From: Ixodes scapularis | Lineage: Eukaryota > Arthropoda > Arachnida > Ixodida > Ixodidae | NCBI RefSeq assembly: GCF_016920785.2 | Contig: NW_024609884.1 | Location: forward strand, 31,602,080 to 31,666,079 | Length of the DNA: 64,000 nucleotides | Direction of reading: 5' to 3' | Shown: positions 12,269 to 23,615 of the stretch, in pieces | Position numbering within the stretch: the stretch's first letter is position 1 | Layout of the letters: every line of letters starts with the position of its first letter | Made by a program: the position numbers and the translations under genes | Notes under the pieces: model-generated | What the model was told of the DNA's origin: nothing | The model's database searches: none | Seen by the model: only the letters and a program-made list of their open reading frames with translations

Positions 12269-12460
12269 ATGTTTTGTTTCTGCTAAAAAGAAACCGAAGT
12301 GACGGAACTGACGATATGGCGTCCAATTGTTTAGAGGCTCAAATGACGAAAGTTCCTTCTTTCGTCATTTGAGCCTCTTGCCAATCAGACGCGATATTGT
12401 CAGTTCCGTTTCTTTTTAGGACAAACGAAATATTTGTTGAACATAGCCTCCTTGGGCTCA
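12252..12460. repeat. Long foldback inside the P-like element
   Basis: About 100-bp arms flank a 6-nt centre near 12358-12364. The arms share GAGGCTCAAATGACGAAAG, TGACGGAACTGAC-like and TATGTTC-ACAAAT segments. It lies between the THAP exon and the C-terminal fragment, in place of the missing transposase middle. Confidence 0.75.
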
Positions 12461-12563
12461 GAGATCTGACATGTCAAGTGGTGACCTCTCCCCTTCAACT
12501 ACTCACAGTTGCCGAACTTCGGAGGCTTCAGGATAGAGTAAATGTACAAGGTGGAAGAAATAC

Positions 12564-12601
12564 CCCGAATTGCAGTTGGGAACTAAGCACGTCTTTCCCA
12601 T
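12564..12601 (-). pseudogene. THAP-domain first exon of the P-like element
   Basis: The minus-strand ATG at 12601 reads MGKTCLVPNCNSG and then meets GTATTT, a usable donor. C-x4-C at the extreme N-terminus is the first half of the THAP C2CH zinc site. The second half (C-x2-H) is not found in this copy. Confidence 0.6.
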
Positions 12602-13539
12602 CCTTATAGCATTACTTCTTCTTCGGGTTAAGGTTCGCCTTTGTGCACAATGGTGATACCTGTGATCGACACAGCACCAAAGCAAAACACGAGGCCAGCC
12701 ACTGGCCGCACACCACCATCACAACACGCCGCTGACACCGTGGCCGCCGAGGAGGGACCACCCAAGGTGCTCATAGCTCAGCGCACTCCGCGGCGGCGTG
12801 GAACTAATTACTCATGGTTCAAGGCTAGCTTCGAACTCAATCTGGTCGCTCGCTCCCCGCGGGAAAAGTGGCCAGAGTCATCACCTAAATGTATTCCTTC
12901 CACCGTAATTTTCACCATTCACTCAAATGGAATAAACATATAGATTATACAATCAATAAGGCAAGTAAAATGTTATTCTTTATCCATAGAAATTTCAAAG
13001 ACTGATCCCGTGACATAAAGGAAACTCTTTACTTTTTACTTGTAAAGTCCATACTTGATTATGCATGCATTGGAATCCCTTCCGGCAGAATATTTGATCG
13101 ATAGATTAGAAAAATTTCAATGATCAAGCAGCACGATTTGTTAGCAACAACTATGATCCATACGCTAGTATGACAGGTTAAAGCCATGCTCGGCTGGGAA
13201 CTTTTTGAAGATTTTAAGGCAAAAATTAAAACTGAAATTTTTTCATCACATTTATTATAACAATACTGGTATTCATAAGAATTAACGAGTCTTTTGCGAC
13301 CAATGTATGTTTCAGCAAGGTGTGATAACTCTATAAAGGTTTTTAAATATTCCTATAAAACAAACAGTTTCTGTAATTCCTTTTTTTGTAAAAACGATAA
13401 GAGTGGAATTTGCTGCCAGAGGAAGTGGTGATCTCTTTCTGCGGACAAGTGTCCATTTTGTGTTTGTGTGTGTTATTTCCTGCCCCTCCTACAATAATGG
13501 CCTCGAGACGCTGTAGGTATTCTGTAAATAATATATATA

Positions 13540-13700
13540 TGCTTTGCACCCAACGTCGTCCCGTCAAATTCTCCGGCCACCACCAGAGAGGAGGGGAAGG
13601 AGGAACTCCCCTCTCACCGGGACTCTCTTTTGTGTGCCCCATACGCACGTGCCCAGACGTCGCTATTCCCCCTCTAGATCAACCCGGCCGTCACTCAAAA
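13540..13700. repeat. Interspersed repeat family D, copy 1
   Basis: It contains GACTCTCTTTTGTG, GACGTCGCTATTCCCC and CTCAAAATT. The same ordered blocks occur in inverted orientation at 35760-35900, so this is a dispersed repeat and not a gene. Confidence 0.6.
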
Positions 13701-14680
13701 TTCGTACAAAATCAAGCGGAAATACATTAAAAATGCATGGGGTGATAAAGTTCCTATCGAGGCAACGGAGCGGTGATATCTGTGTCGTGCTGCAGGGAAG
13801 GCCAGCAGCAACGGAGCAACTAAGGAGCTTCGTGTTCGAGAAAAGCTACACAAGCTTACACACAGCCAGCGCACCCAGCGTGTTGAGCTGAGCGGTTGAG
13901 CCAGCGCATTCGGCGCACCCTTTGCTGTTTGCAAGCACGACGTTTGTTTCGCCTCGTAGCGACGCAGCCCCGTAGCCGTAGCTACATGCTACATTATCCC
14001 TACCATGGCGTATCTACAACCGTTATCCTCCCACAAAATTGCCTCATCTCTGAGACCGCCGCTTCCGCAATGTCAAATAGCTCATTGTTATACAAATAAA
14101 ATCAACACTGTTGAAAGTTTAAAAAAAAAAAAAAAAAAACTAAATAATTAAATTTTGATTGTTAGGCAATTTATGGGAATGTATTGCCGACAGAATTCGC
14201 TAATTTTAATGAAGTATTTCTGAAACAACCCTTGCCAGTGCGCGTTTATGGCCTCTAATGTGCCCTGAATGCTGCGAATACGGCAAAAATAGTACATTGC
14301 AAACGAGTGCAACAACACGCGCATGTGCATTAATTGAGAATAAAGTACAATCGTACCCTCGTAGTCATACCGGTCATACCAATAATTGTACTAAATTAAT
14401 TAAGTTTTATTAACAAAACGCGCGGCAGCCACCGCGTAGTGATACCAGCGATACTTTGCCGCACTATTTTATGAACGCTGTTCGGATCATGGCTAGTTAT
14501 AGTGACATTGGTGGCACTGTGGAGTGGTACACTGGGCGCACTGGGCATTGGGTTGACTGGGTACGCTCGGCAGAGGCCGTTGCAGAGGCAGTGTAAACGG
14601 TGTAAACGCAAACGGTGCGACACTAGGAAAAGAATTCGCCTGCGCGTCTTTGCGGATGACAAATGTGAGTTTACGTTGAT
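13700..14680. other. No recognised gene; upstream region of the C2H2 gene
   Basis: 13700-14100 is moderately GC-rich with no conserved frame. 14118-14136 is a poly-A run. 14490-14660 contains small internal repeats (GGCACTG, GGGCGCACTGGGC) immediately upstream of the C2H2 gene and may hold its promoter or a 5' exon that I cannot define. Confidence 0.4.
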
Positions 14681-15663
14681 ATGAGGACAACGATGCTTCA
14701 GCAGGACCAAGAACTAAGGTCGAGGCGCCTGAAGCACGATTCGCAACGATCCAAGTTTTCCAGTGACGGGACTGTTGTTGACAGAAGCCTCAACCTCCAA
14801 GGAATTGTGACAATGCTAAAGGAGGATACGTGTAACCAGTCAGTGGGAGGCATTAATTGTAGTATTTGCGGTGAGTATCTTATGAACTGTATTGTTCAGA
14901 CTGCCCTTTGCGAAGCAAAATCCGTGTGCCGACGACGGCTGTCAAATTAGATCCTTGTCCCCTTGCTTTTGGGTTTAGCAAGTAACGCTGACATGTCCTA
15001 GATCGCACTGACAGCTTCTTACTTTCATTGAGTGAAGCCCCTACAAGACATTATAAATGTTCTGGAGGACAGCAAACGGTTTCCAATTAGTTTCTTTGCA
15101 CCCGATGTAGTGCATTTGTGAGTCGGAATATGGCGGGTAGCGACGCTTTTTTTTTTTCTCTCTCTCTCTTTTTTACTCTCCAATTGGGACGATTTTAATA
15201 AGTACCTGCCGTGCTGAATTTAATGCAAATAAAATTAATTAATTACGGGAATGAACTTCGTGAGTATATATTACGCGTTGAAAAATATTGCGGATGTTTC
15301 AAAGTGAATGGCAGTGAAATATTAATTTCTTGTATCCGAGTGTGAAATGCGACTAGACTTTTAACGCCCATTGAAGTGTGGTCTTCTATGCCGTCATCTA
15401 ATAAATATGTTGCTCACTTGCTGTTTTCAGGCAAACTTTACAAGAGCAAGGTATGCTTCACCAAGCATATCTGGGAGCACTCAATGTACTGGGACCTATT
15501 TGACGACATGAAGCACCAGGACCGAGTCCTGTCCATTCAGGGGGCCCTCATCCTCTATAGTCTTCTGCACCCGGGCGACTTGGCGGGGCTCTTGGTCACT
15601 GATCCTCCAAGGCTTCGACGCAAGGAACGGCTGGAGCGAAACGGTCTTCGCCCGCACCCGTAA
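14681..15663 (+). CDS. Conserved small protein with one C2H2-type zinc finger
   Basis: There are two exons: 14681-14870 (donor GTGAGT) and 15431-15663 (acceptor TTTTCAG, stop TAA). The joined frame gives 140 aa. Residues 10-60 are basic and polar; the splice junction falls inside CSICGKLYKSKVCFTKHIWEH, forming C-x2-C-x12-H-x4-H, and is followed by the highly conserved-looking SMYWDLFDD-MKHQDRVLSIQGALILYS and a basic tail. The finger plus the FTKHIWEH-YW motif recall a conserved uncharacterised eukaryotic family, but I cannot name it. An in-frame stop at 14666 limits upstream extension. A CAG at 14699 could be an acceptor of an unseen 5' exon, so the start is uncertain. Confidence 0.75.
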
Positions 15664-18600
15664 CAGCAGGGTTCTTTTTGTGAATTTCACCCGCTTGCTC
15701 TGATCTCTCTGAGGCCTTGGGCTAAGCTTGCAATAGCCCATTTGTGCATCGACTTTCTGGCAAGTCCTGAAAACGATGGGCTTGCTAGTGTCACATGAAA
15801 CCAAACCTAGTCCCTATTCATGTGCAGCTTGCCCGTGGCAGCTGGGGACGCCGAAAAAAATGAGTGGGGGCCAACTGGCTGATCTATATATTTATAGCCT
15901 CTTTCTTTCTCACTTTCTTATTATGAGCCCCCCTCCCCTCAGTTTGTGTGTCATGGGTAAAACAAAAAAATTATTCTTTACCCCTTTATGCAACATGTTT
16001 GTCATTTTTCGATGCCCAGTTGGTTGTTGTTTGAGCGCTGCAGGGATTACAGATCTTAACATTTCTGTTTTGCCGACTTTTATGAATGTTGCAGTTCAAT
16101 TTCTTGTGATCTTAAAGTAACCTCTGCAGCAATTTGCAGTGTTGTGGGACAGGTTTGCATGTTGTATAGGTAGGGTCCGTCCTTGTTAGTAGTGCGTGTG
16201 AGCTGTTGGGTCTACCAAATTATTCCAGTTGTTATTTGGGAGAACCCTGCAGTTTTCCCTTTTTCTCGGGCTACCAGTCATAGAATGGGAAGCATGTTTC
16301 TTGCAGTCCCTCCAACGGGCTTTCGAAACAGGACACTTCAAGCATGCGTGAAGCGACATTTCTCCCCCATATGAAGTGCGACGATTCACTTCCATCCGCT
16401 TTTTTTGCTGGTGGGAATACTTCCCTCCGCCATATTTGCCTCTGTCCTCCACGGAGGCCTAGGGCGTGCTCATCACCTGGGTCCGGACAGCCACTCACAC
16501 GCTCTGTTGACTGTCAGTAATCACCCAAGGTCTCTGCTGCTGTTCCAAGTCCCGAAAAGGGGAAAGGTGAGGATACGAGGGTGCGGCAGAACAGATGGAC
16601 AGGCAACAGGCACACCATTGGCAGGTGGTATGTGATGTCAGGTCTGACGAGCACCGAGGTGACAGAAAAGTAGACGAGGTGAGGAGGAAAACCATAATGT
16701 TTGCCTGTGAATGTTCAAACAAGACAGGCTGCCGGACTTCAACTTACTTTCACTTCAAATGGTGGAGAAGTGCCTCCTCACGCATTCTGAAGTATCCTGT
16801 TTGGATACCCCCTTAAGGTTCCATGTCATAGTGTTTCATAGGGATTATTAGTGTGCCTTTGTCCAACTTTTCCAGTTTTCTGTTTTCAGCAGGTTGAATA
16901 ACTTGTCATATATCTTGTCAACTTAGAAGTGAAATCTAGTGTGTAGTCGGTAGGTTTTGTTGTCATTAGTGCTTCCTATTCCAACCTACACTTTCTGACC
17001 AGTTCAGTGTCAGTTGCAGTTATTTAAAATTTGCATGTAACGGTTTGGGAGAATAGGCTATGGAGCAAATCTATTTTTTCTCATAACTATTTTGAACCAT
17101 TTTATTCTGGTTCCTAGTACGTGTGTACTTTTTAAAGTGTGGTGCCACTACTTTGGGTACTTATCAGCAGAGCATTCATAATATATATGCTTGCTCTGGA
17201 TGGAAGGTTTGCTCTGGATTGGAGAGTTGCTTGCGGCCCCAGATGCTAGGACTCTAGGATTGTACCTTTTTGGGCTGTGTTCTTTCTATGTCTAAAGTTT
17301 ATTTTTTATCATGAGCATTCTTTATACAAGTTTTCACTCGCCTAATTCCCCTGTATTTATGGGTACTTCACATTTTGTCTGATGATGTTAGGAGTTCTTT
17401 ATTGTTGTAATAGTAATTGTTTCTTACATAAAATGGTTATTAAAAGTAATGCTTTATTTTCACATTATTCAGGAAATGGAAAAGTGTAACAATATGTTAC
17501 ACTTGTTATCTGTGTAGCATTTGTGTTGTCACGACCAACATGAAAGAAACTCCCTGGTTGGTTCAAATCATATTCCCTCTTCCAAGAAAGTAATGTGCGA
17601 TTTATTTTCGTTGTCTGAAAGTGCCTGGGTTGACCAGAAATTTCCCTAGGAGTGACTCTGAAATGTTGGACAGTGGAATCTCACAACCCATGAGTTACTC
17701 TGAAATGCTATATTAAATTCCTCCTCTGAAACAAGCGTGGGCGAATGCGCAGTTATGATGCTGTTGTATTTTGAATATGTTAAAGCATAGCCTATATGTG
17801 TAATTTATTGTGAAGCTGAGCAAAGATGCACATATAAATTTACCCCTACTTCCTGGGGCAGTCAAGAGGCCAACATCAGTTTTTAGTTTTTTGCTGTTGT
17901 AACTGGTGTGTGTGTATTGATAGGGACTATGGTCTCTGTGTATTGATAGGCTTTTAAGGAAAAGTATATTATGGTTCCTAGGAAATTGGGTCAGTGCCTA
18001 AAGGGTATACCAAAGAAATGGTGATAGTTGTGATAGCAACACTTCTGCTAGCATCTATTTTTGGACTGCGCTGTGTATGTGAAAAATGTAATTAATCTTT
18101 GAACTGAATGTGAAGTCCCTGCAAACAGTGATTTCACAATCTTCCTAGAAATAAGGCATTCAGTGATAACACGTCTCATGTACTATTTCTAACAAAATAT
18201 TTGAATTTCTTTCTTGTAGTTCACTTGCTCTTTAGAGGGCAACTTCATTTTTTTTTTTTATGCTGAAGTTTTATGTGATTGTTGTACAATGTACATTTAT
18301 GCTTTGTTCCTCATATTTATTTATTTTAAATAGACTACTTTTATATAGTTTTGCTTTGAAGCATGATACTTAACCAGAACTAGCAGACAGGTGACATGCC
18401 CTCCTATTGTTTTCAAACACTCAAACCAAACATAATAATGGTTAGGTTACCATTACCGTTATATATATGGAAACTGTTTTCTATCAGTTATTTCTGGTTT
18501 CGGTTTTTATGTTTTGGTTGCTGGTTAAGCGTTCCTCGAAACCATTTTTGTTTAGTTTTTTTTGGTTCGAAAAAGAAAGCTAGAAAATGAATGTTACAAT

Positions 18601-18760
18601 GTTGCTGATATCAAGATTGATGTCACTCTTGGTGTTCTATTTCGTGCTACATTGTCTACAGACAAGAGGCATCAGAACTATAAGAAGGAAGGGGGATTTT
18701 GCTCTTTTTTTTTTGCATGTTATTTACTTGAATTTTTTTAAATGTTGATAACCCTCGTCA
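15664..18760. other. Long AT-rich region, probably 3' UTR plus intergenic
   Basis: There is no recognisable coding sequence. It follows the C2H2 gene in the same direction and has the T-rich, low-CpG composition of a long 3' UTR, but no single poly(A) site can be chosen. A diverged inverted-repeat element lies at 16316-16816. Confidence 0.4.
16316..16816. repeat. Old foldback element
   Basis: 16316-16380 and 16752-16816 are inverted, diverged copies: AAACAGGACACTTCAAGCAT on the left against the complement of a segment reading ATTCTGAAGTATCCTGTTT on the right, and CCCATATGAAGTG against CACTTCAAATGG. Confidence 0.55.
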
Positions 18761-18763
18761 TTC

Positions 18764-19000
18764 AAGGCTGGTTCATACAGCACTTTTTCTTTCCTTACGT
18801 TACGAGGCTTATGTACGCTTACATCAAGATACGACCGCAGCTCAATGGCACATTCATGCTTCATATCTTGGCATGCAACCAGTTAAATGAGTAGCTTGGC
18901 ACACGGAATATGAAGCACAGGTGTACCGGTGACTTCCGGTCGTACCTCGCCGTAAGCGCACATAAGCTTTGTAACGTAAGGAAATGGTGATCCAGCCTTT
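18764..19000. repeat. Palindromic MITE (237 bp)
   Basis: AAGGCTGGTTCATACAG begins the left arm and GGTGATCCAGCCTT ends the right arm. Internally TTCCTTACGTTACGAGGCTT is matched by AAGCTTTGTAACGTAAGGAA, and GTACGCTTAC by GTAAGCGCAC. Confidence 0.75.
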
Positions 19001-20763
19001 AATCAAGCTTGGCCAAGACAGCAGTTCCTGTTTTATAACATAATTAGAGGCTTGGCCCTCCTATACTAAGCATTTATTACTTGCAAACTATGTGTGGATT
19101 AAAAGAATGACACAAAAATATAGCGAGGCCATAAAAAACAGAACTTTTTTAAAAGCGGGTTGAGCTTGTAGTAAATCTGAAAACGTATCATTTTTTATAT
19201 TTTTAAAATAATATAAACAAACATCACAAACCTACAGTTTATATTGTTAAGAATGCAATGACGTGTTTTGCAAGTTACGTGGCATCAATTTGTAATGCTC
19301 AAAAAATTCTACTTGGAAAAACAACAAAAAACTAACATTTTGGACAAATTTTTATACTCTTTTTCACCACAAGAACTGTAGTAAAAAGAGCCCAGCTTTT
19401 CGCGGAGCATTACTAATTTCCCCTTTATGTAGAAAATTAAGATATACATAGTTGAATTTTAGATTAGATATATGTTATTTTATCAAGACCTACATGTTTC
19501 AAAAGCCAAAAGCATCCCTTCTTCCTCCAACAACCAAATCTTGTGATAACTACTTCATGCCACGTATGAACAATGCACGAAACTTGCTTTTTTCTTGAGG
19601 TGAAAACGAGTATAGGTTATAAGTAATAAACAGTACTTAGAAGCTTGTTTGATGAGATTATACATAAATTACCTTAAAAGAGTTTTGGTGATTTGTCGTG
19701 ATTGCGATTGAGCACGATTCAAATGTGATTGACGACAATCATCAAAACCCTGCCGTCCTTCCCTACTCCTTTGAAACTATATTTATTTAAAACTACACAT
19801 GTCTGAACTTTCAAATGAAGCATTGATTTCGTAAGTATATGCCGCAACAAACCGGGATGTGCAAAAAAAAAAAACAATGTACCCTGTCGCTTGAATCCAA
19901 ATAAAAAGACCCATTTGTTGAAATCTGCCGAACTGATTAAATATATTTGTTATTGGATAATTTTTAACAGTTGAGGTTCAGGTTCAACCGAAAAAATTTC
20001 GCTCCTAACCGGTTCGGGTTGCGGTTACGGTTCAAGTCCCTGTTTAGAAACAAGTATAAAAGTCTTGGTTGGCCAATAGAGCTGCCACATGCTTCACAAA
20101 ATTTACCACTGCATGTCTTGTCGCACATATTTGAAACCGGAGATGATGGACCACACATAATATCTTAAAAAGTTTGTACCACCCCCTTTTTTTCATTTGT
20201 CGTCTTCTATTTCAAATATGTATGACTTAAACCAGCTCGCTGGTTTGCAAACTTTGTCTTTAGCTGCACATCTTGCAGATGTTAGGAGTTAACAAATTAA
20301 ATAAAATTGGCTCCCACAGCTGGAGGCATCAACATTTTTGTGTTGGCTCTGCCGTGGACCAGCCACTAACTTCTGTAGGTTCTGTTGACTGGACGCCAAA
20401 GGCATTTTAATGCAGGCACTAGGTAAAACTCTTTTATGCAGATGTTTAGTGGAGTTGCCCTTTCGGGCATATCTCTCTTCCCCTACTAATTTTTATTTTA
20501 CTTTGCCTTTTTTTTTATTTCATTTGAAATCACTCAAGGCATTTTATTACATATACCTTTGGGGAAAGATATTTACTTCTGTACAGTAGTGGGATGTTTA
20601 TATGTTTGAAGGACTTTTATGAGAGTTTCACTACATATCGTTATCAATGATGTATAGTATTCTGTTATGTTCCAGATTTTATGCTAGGGAATAGCTTTTA
20701 GTGTACATAGATTATATCTATCATTCAGGTAATGAAATGATGTGATGTTTGCTGATGTGACTG
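19001..20763. other. AT-rich, no gene recognised
   Basis: A GGTTCGGGTTGCGGTT-like stretch at 19973-20035 resembles the end sequence of the CCGG-type hAT-like family (37589-38752) and may be a fragment. Otherwise no structure is visible. Confidence 0.4.
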
Positions 20764-20930
20764 CAGTTAAACCTCGATTTAACGAAACCCGATTTTAGGA
20801 ATTTCCTGATTTAACGCACAAATTCGGATTCCCCGTGCAGCCCATGTGCGAGGCCTCCCTTCCTCGGTTTTATGAAATTCCCGAAATAATTAGCGGGTCC
20901 CGGTGACTTCGTTAAATCGAGGTTCAACTG
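20764..20930. mobile_element. Pogo/Tigger-type MITE (167 bp)
   Basis: The ends are near-perfect inverted repeats: CAGTTAAACCTCGATTTAAC on the left and GTTAAATCGAGGTTCAACTG on the right. CAGTT-AACCTCG-T-AACGAA is the known style of pogo/Tigger termini. TA follows the right end; the left flank has lost a clear TA. Confidence 0.75.
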
Positions 20931-22260
20931 TATGTGTTTTAAGAGTGATGCCCATTTTTTGGTGGTCCTATATTTTTTTTTATAGTTTTTGTGAATTGAT
21001 TTGGGTCTTTGTGTTGTAATGGCTAGGCAACTCCCACTTCCTTGGGATATGTTCTAGGGGTCTGAAAGTTACTGCCTGCTGCCACAGCAAGAACTTGTAA
21101 TTGTCTGAATTTCGGGATGATGGGTCTGGCTGAAGTGTGAACAGTGTAATGAATGCATTTTGTGATAGCCTGCATATTGTAATCTACTTTATTTTCATAC
21201 AGGCTAAAAGAAAGCCCCAATGTCTGCTGGCTTCAAATGCAGCTCTGGTGTTGAAACTTCTGTGCATCCATGAAGCTTTATATTGTTGAAGTACATTTTT
21301 GGGCTGATATGGTTTTCATGCTACAGGATAATGTGGTGCTAGCATTTGTATTAATAGTATGGCACAACTGCTCTTGCCTTTTATGCAATACAGTATTTAC
21401 AAATTATGCATTACATTCTGGTGACTTTGTAGGTTTCCTCTTATTTTGTCTCTACTTTATTTTTACAGCTCTGGCAGTGGTCAATGTTGTTTTCTTCCTT
21501 TTTTTTTTCAAACACCAGCTGCTTTTATATATAATTCTTTTTTGTGGTTGTATGTTTGTACGAACGTGTCTCAGGACACTACTGTAGCTGTCAAAACGGT
21601 TCCTATTAAGCTTCGTTTACAGTCATTTTGAGATTAAGCTTTCGTTAGCATGTGTCCGTAGCTTTGACTGCTTCCAGTTAGTGCACTACCATTTTATGAA
21701 AGCATCATCTCAAAACAAAGATTAGTTGATATTTCTTATCTGGATTTCTAGAGGTACTTTAGACATCATGTTAACTACTTATTATCAAAATGGCCGTTAT
21801 ACTACTCACTCCCCCACAAAAAAAAAAAAGAGCAAGATAGGTATGTATATATTTGTGCTTGTGAGCACAAGGTTACATCAAGGTGTGCAGCTTACTCAGC
21901 AAGTGCCTTTGACGCACTTGATATAGTGGATGCAGGGTATATCCACTTTTACAGGGAATGAAAGGGTGGATTGTTGAGATAAGCTGCTTTAGAGGGTCAT
22001 ACAACCCAATTTATTTATTTCTAATTATAGTTACTGACCGAGTTTGGGCAGTATTGCCTAACATACCAACATAATCAACAGCCACACAAGTTGTTTTTTG
22101 TGGTGTTCTAAAGTGCTCAGTCAATCCCCATAGTATGACATTACAACTTTTGAAGTTGCACTCGCGACTTCACCTTGGTAAAAATTTGCTTCTGTGATGG
22201 ATATCTCGAGTGCTAGTGTTACATTCTTCTTATATTTTGTTTGTCCAAATGCAGCCGGCG
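20931..22260. other. AT-rich, no gene recognised
   Basis: The frame at 21270-21587 is hydrophobic and T-rich but shows no conserved motif and is most likely chance. Confidence 0.4.
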
Positions 22261-22266
22261 CTACGA

Positions 22267-22560
22267 GTTGATGGGTCCAATAAAACAATTTCTGAAGTGC
22301 AAGTCACTGGGCCTTCCCAATGTGTTATTGGTTTAACGATGACAGAACTCATACAAAAACAGCTTTGACTATGTTTGATTGGTTGTATCAGCTCGTACTG
22401 TTGACTGTGTCTGAACTTGAGTGAAACGAGAGTTGATGAGACCAATGAAACAGTTTGTGAAGTGAAAGTCACTGGGCCTTTCCTGTACATTATTGGTTTA
22501 ACGATAATAGAACACGTACAGAAACAGCTTTGACAATGTTTGATTGGTCCCACCAGCTCA
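22267..22560. repeat. Two-copy tandem duplication, unit about 165 bp
   Basis: GTTGATGGGTCCAAT at 22267 and GTTGATGAGACCAAT at 22432 start two diverged copies. Both continue through CAGT/AAGTCACTGGGCC, TTATTGGTTTAACGAT and TGTTTGATTGGT. There is no coding signal. Confidence 0.7.
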
Positions 22561-22939
22561 TAGTGTTGGCTGCGTCTGGACGTAGGTGAAACTAAGCACT
22601 ATAGTTACCTATCGAGGAACTCTGTGGATGGGATAGGAGCACATGGCTTGAGATCAAACGTAGGCAAATCAAGTGCATTTGCTGCTCGTCCAGGGTTGAT
22701 TTTGGGTAACCTTGGCCAGCTCTGGTAAATGTAGTGTCACTTTTTTTTTTCTTTCACCATGTATGTGTGGGATTTTTCCAATGATATAGACCTGATGGGA
22801 CATGCTTCCATATTGTAAACAGTTGCAGTATGTTTAGAAAGCAATAAAAAATTTTCAGTATGTACATGAGCCATTTGTTCTAATTGATGTTTACCGTTGT
22901 ACAGAATGTACCCCCCCCCCCCCCAAACCCCAAATGCTT

Positions 22940-23330
22940 TTTTTTTTTTTACTGCAAAAATAAATTGCATTTTGTTGAATGCTCATTCTCCGCCCACATG
23001 TATCGCTAGCGGTAAAAAACCAAATGCCAAGGTTTCAGAACTAACAGTTTTCTCATTCAAAAGTTATAAACGATTTTCTGAAATTTTCATTACGAAAATG
23101 GCAACCTAACGGAGATCTCAATTCTCTAATAAATGGAGCTGATTGGCACCACTTGCCAAAAACAGCCAAAAATGGGCCCCATTTTCCCATCAAAATTTTT
23201 AGAAAATTGCCTATACCTTTTTAATGAGATGCCGGTTAGTTCTGAAATTTTGGCATCTGGTTCAGGCCACCAGCGCTACATTTGTGCGGAGAATGAGCAT
23301 TCGGTGATGAATAGTGTATTTTTGCAATGA
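22940..23330. repeat. Foldback/MITE family C, copy 2
   Basis: It has the same inverted arms as 3160-3670: CTGCAAAAATAAATTGCAT and GAATGCTCATTCTCCGCC on the left, their complements around 23275-23330. The centre here is uninterrupted, which confirms the boundaries of the nested insertion in copy 1. Confidence 0.8.
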
Positions 23331-23417
23331 AACTGTCTGCGTCGACCCAATCGACGCAACGCCCAGTGTTCGGTAGACCCAGAATTCTGATTGGGTATTT
23401 AAAAGAAGTCACGTGAC

Positions 23418-23615
23418 TACTGTAAACGACTTAATTTTCGCGAATCGGGCCAAAGTTGAAAGTTTGAAATTATTCGCAGGTTCTAATATTCGCGAATCGA
23501 ATGTAGCTTCCGTAGCGTTCACACATTGCCCGAATTGTTCGCGGGACGTATTTTTCGCGAATTGTAGGCGATTCGCAAAAATTAGGTCCTTGCGAAAATT
23601 CAGTCGTTTACGGTA
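23418..23615. repeat. TA-flanked palindromic MITE (198 bp)
   Basis: The ends are TACTGTAAACGACTTAATTT and the complement of TACCGTAAACGACTGAATTT. The interior is rich in TTCGCGAA palindromes. The TA ends suggest a mariner-type family. Confidence 0.75.

Larger units (their letters stand above)
10749..12907 (-). mobile_element. P-element-like transposon derivative (2159 bp)
   Basis: It is flanked by a perfect 8-bp duplication ATTTTCAC (10741-10748 and 12908-12915). The terminal inverted repeats are about 34 bp: left CACGGTGGAAGAAATACATT, right complement TACGGTGGAAGGAATACATT, both followed by TAGGTGA-GACTCT. An 8-bp duplication and about 31-bp terminal repeats are the known hallmarks of P elements. 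Coding remnants on the minus strand are a THAP start (ATG 12601, MGKTCLVPNCNSG, followed by a GT splice donor) and a transposase C-terminal fragment at 11819-12268. The middle of the transposase is missing, so this copy is non-autonomous. Confidence 0.85.
9950..13420 (+). mobile_element. Decayed non-LTR retrotransposon, split by a P-element insertion
   Basis: RT sequence runs from about 9965 to 10740: motifs like PQDWKAAIVIPVFKSGN, CRPISFTSFCSKLFEHI, then VAPQGSFLEPLLFLIYVNDI and FADDC, with several stops and frame changes. It breaks at ISEFKYLGVYF and resumes after 12908 as HLKWNKHIDYTINKASKMLF and later KSILDYACIGIPSG, the expected continuation. The P-like element at 10749-12907 therefore inserted into an existing copy. 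No intact ORF remains, and no 3' tail is clearly visible. Confidence 0.8.
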
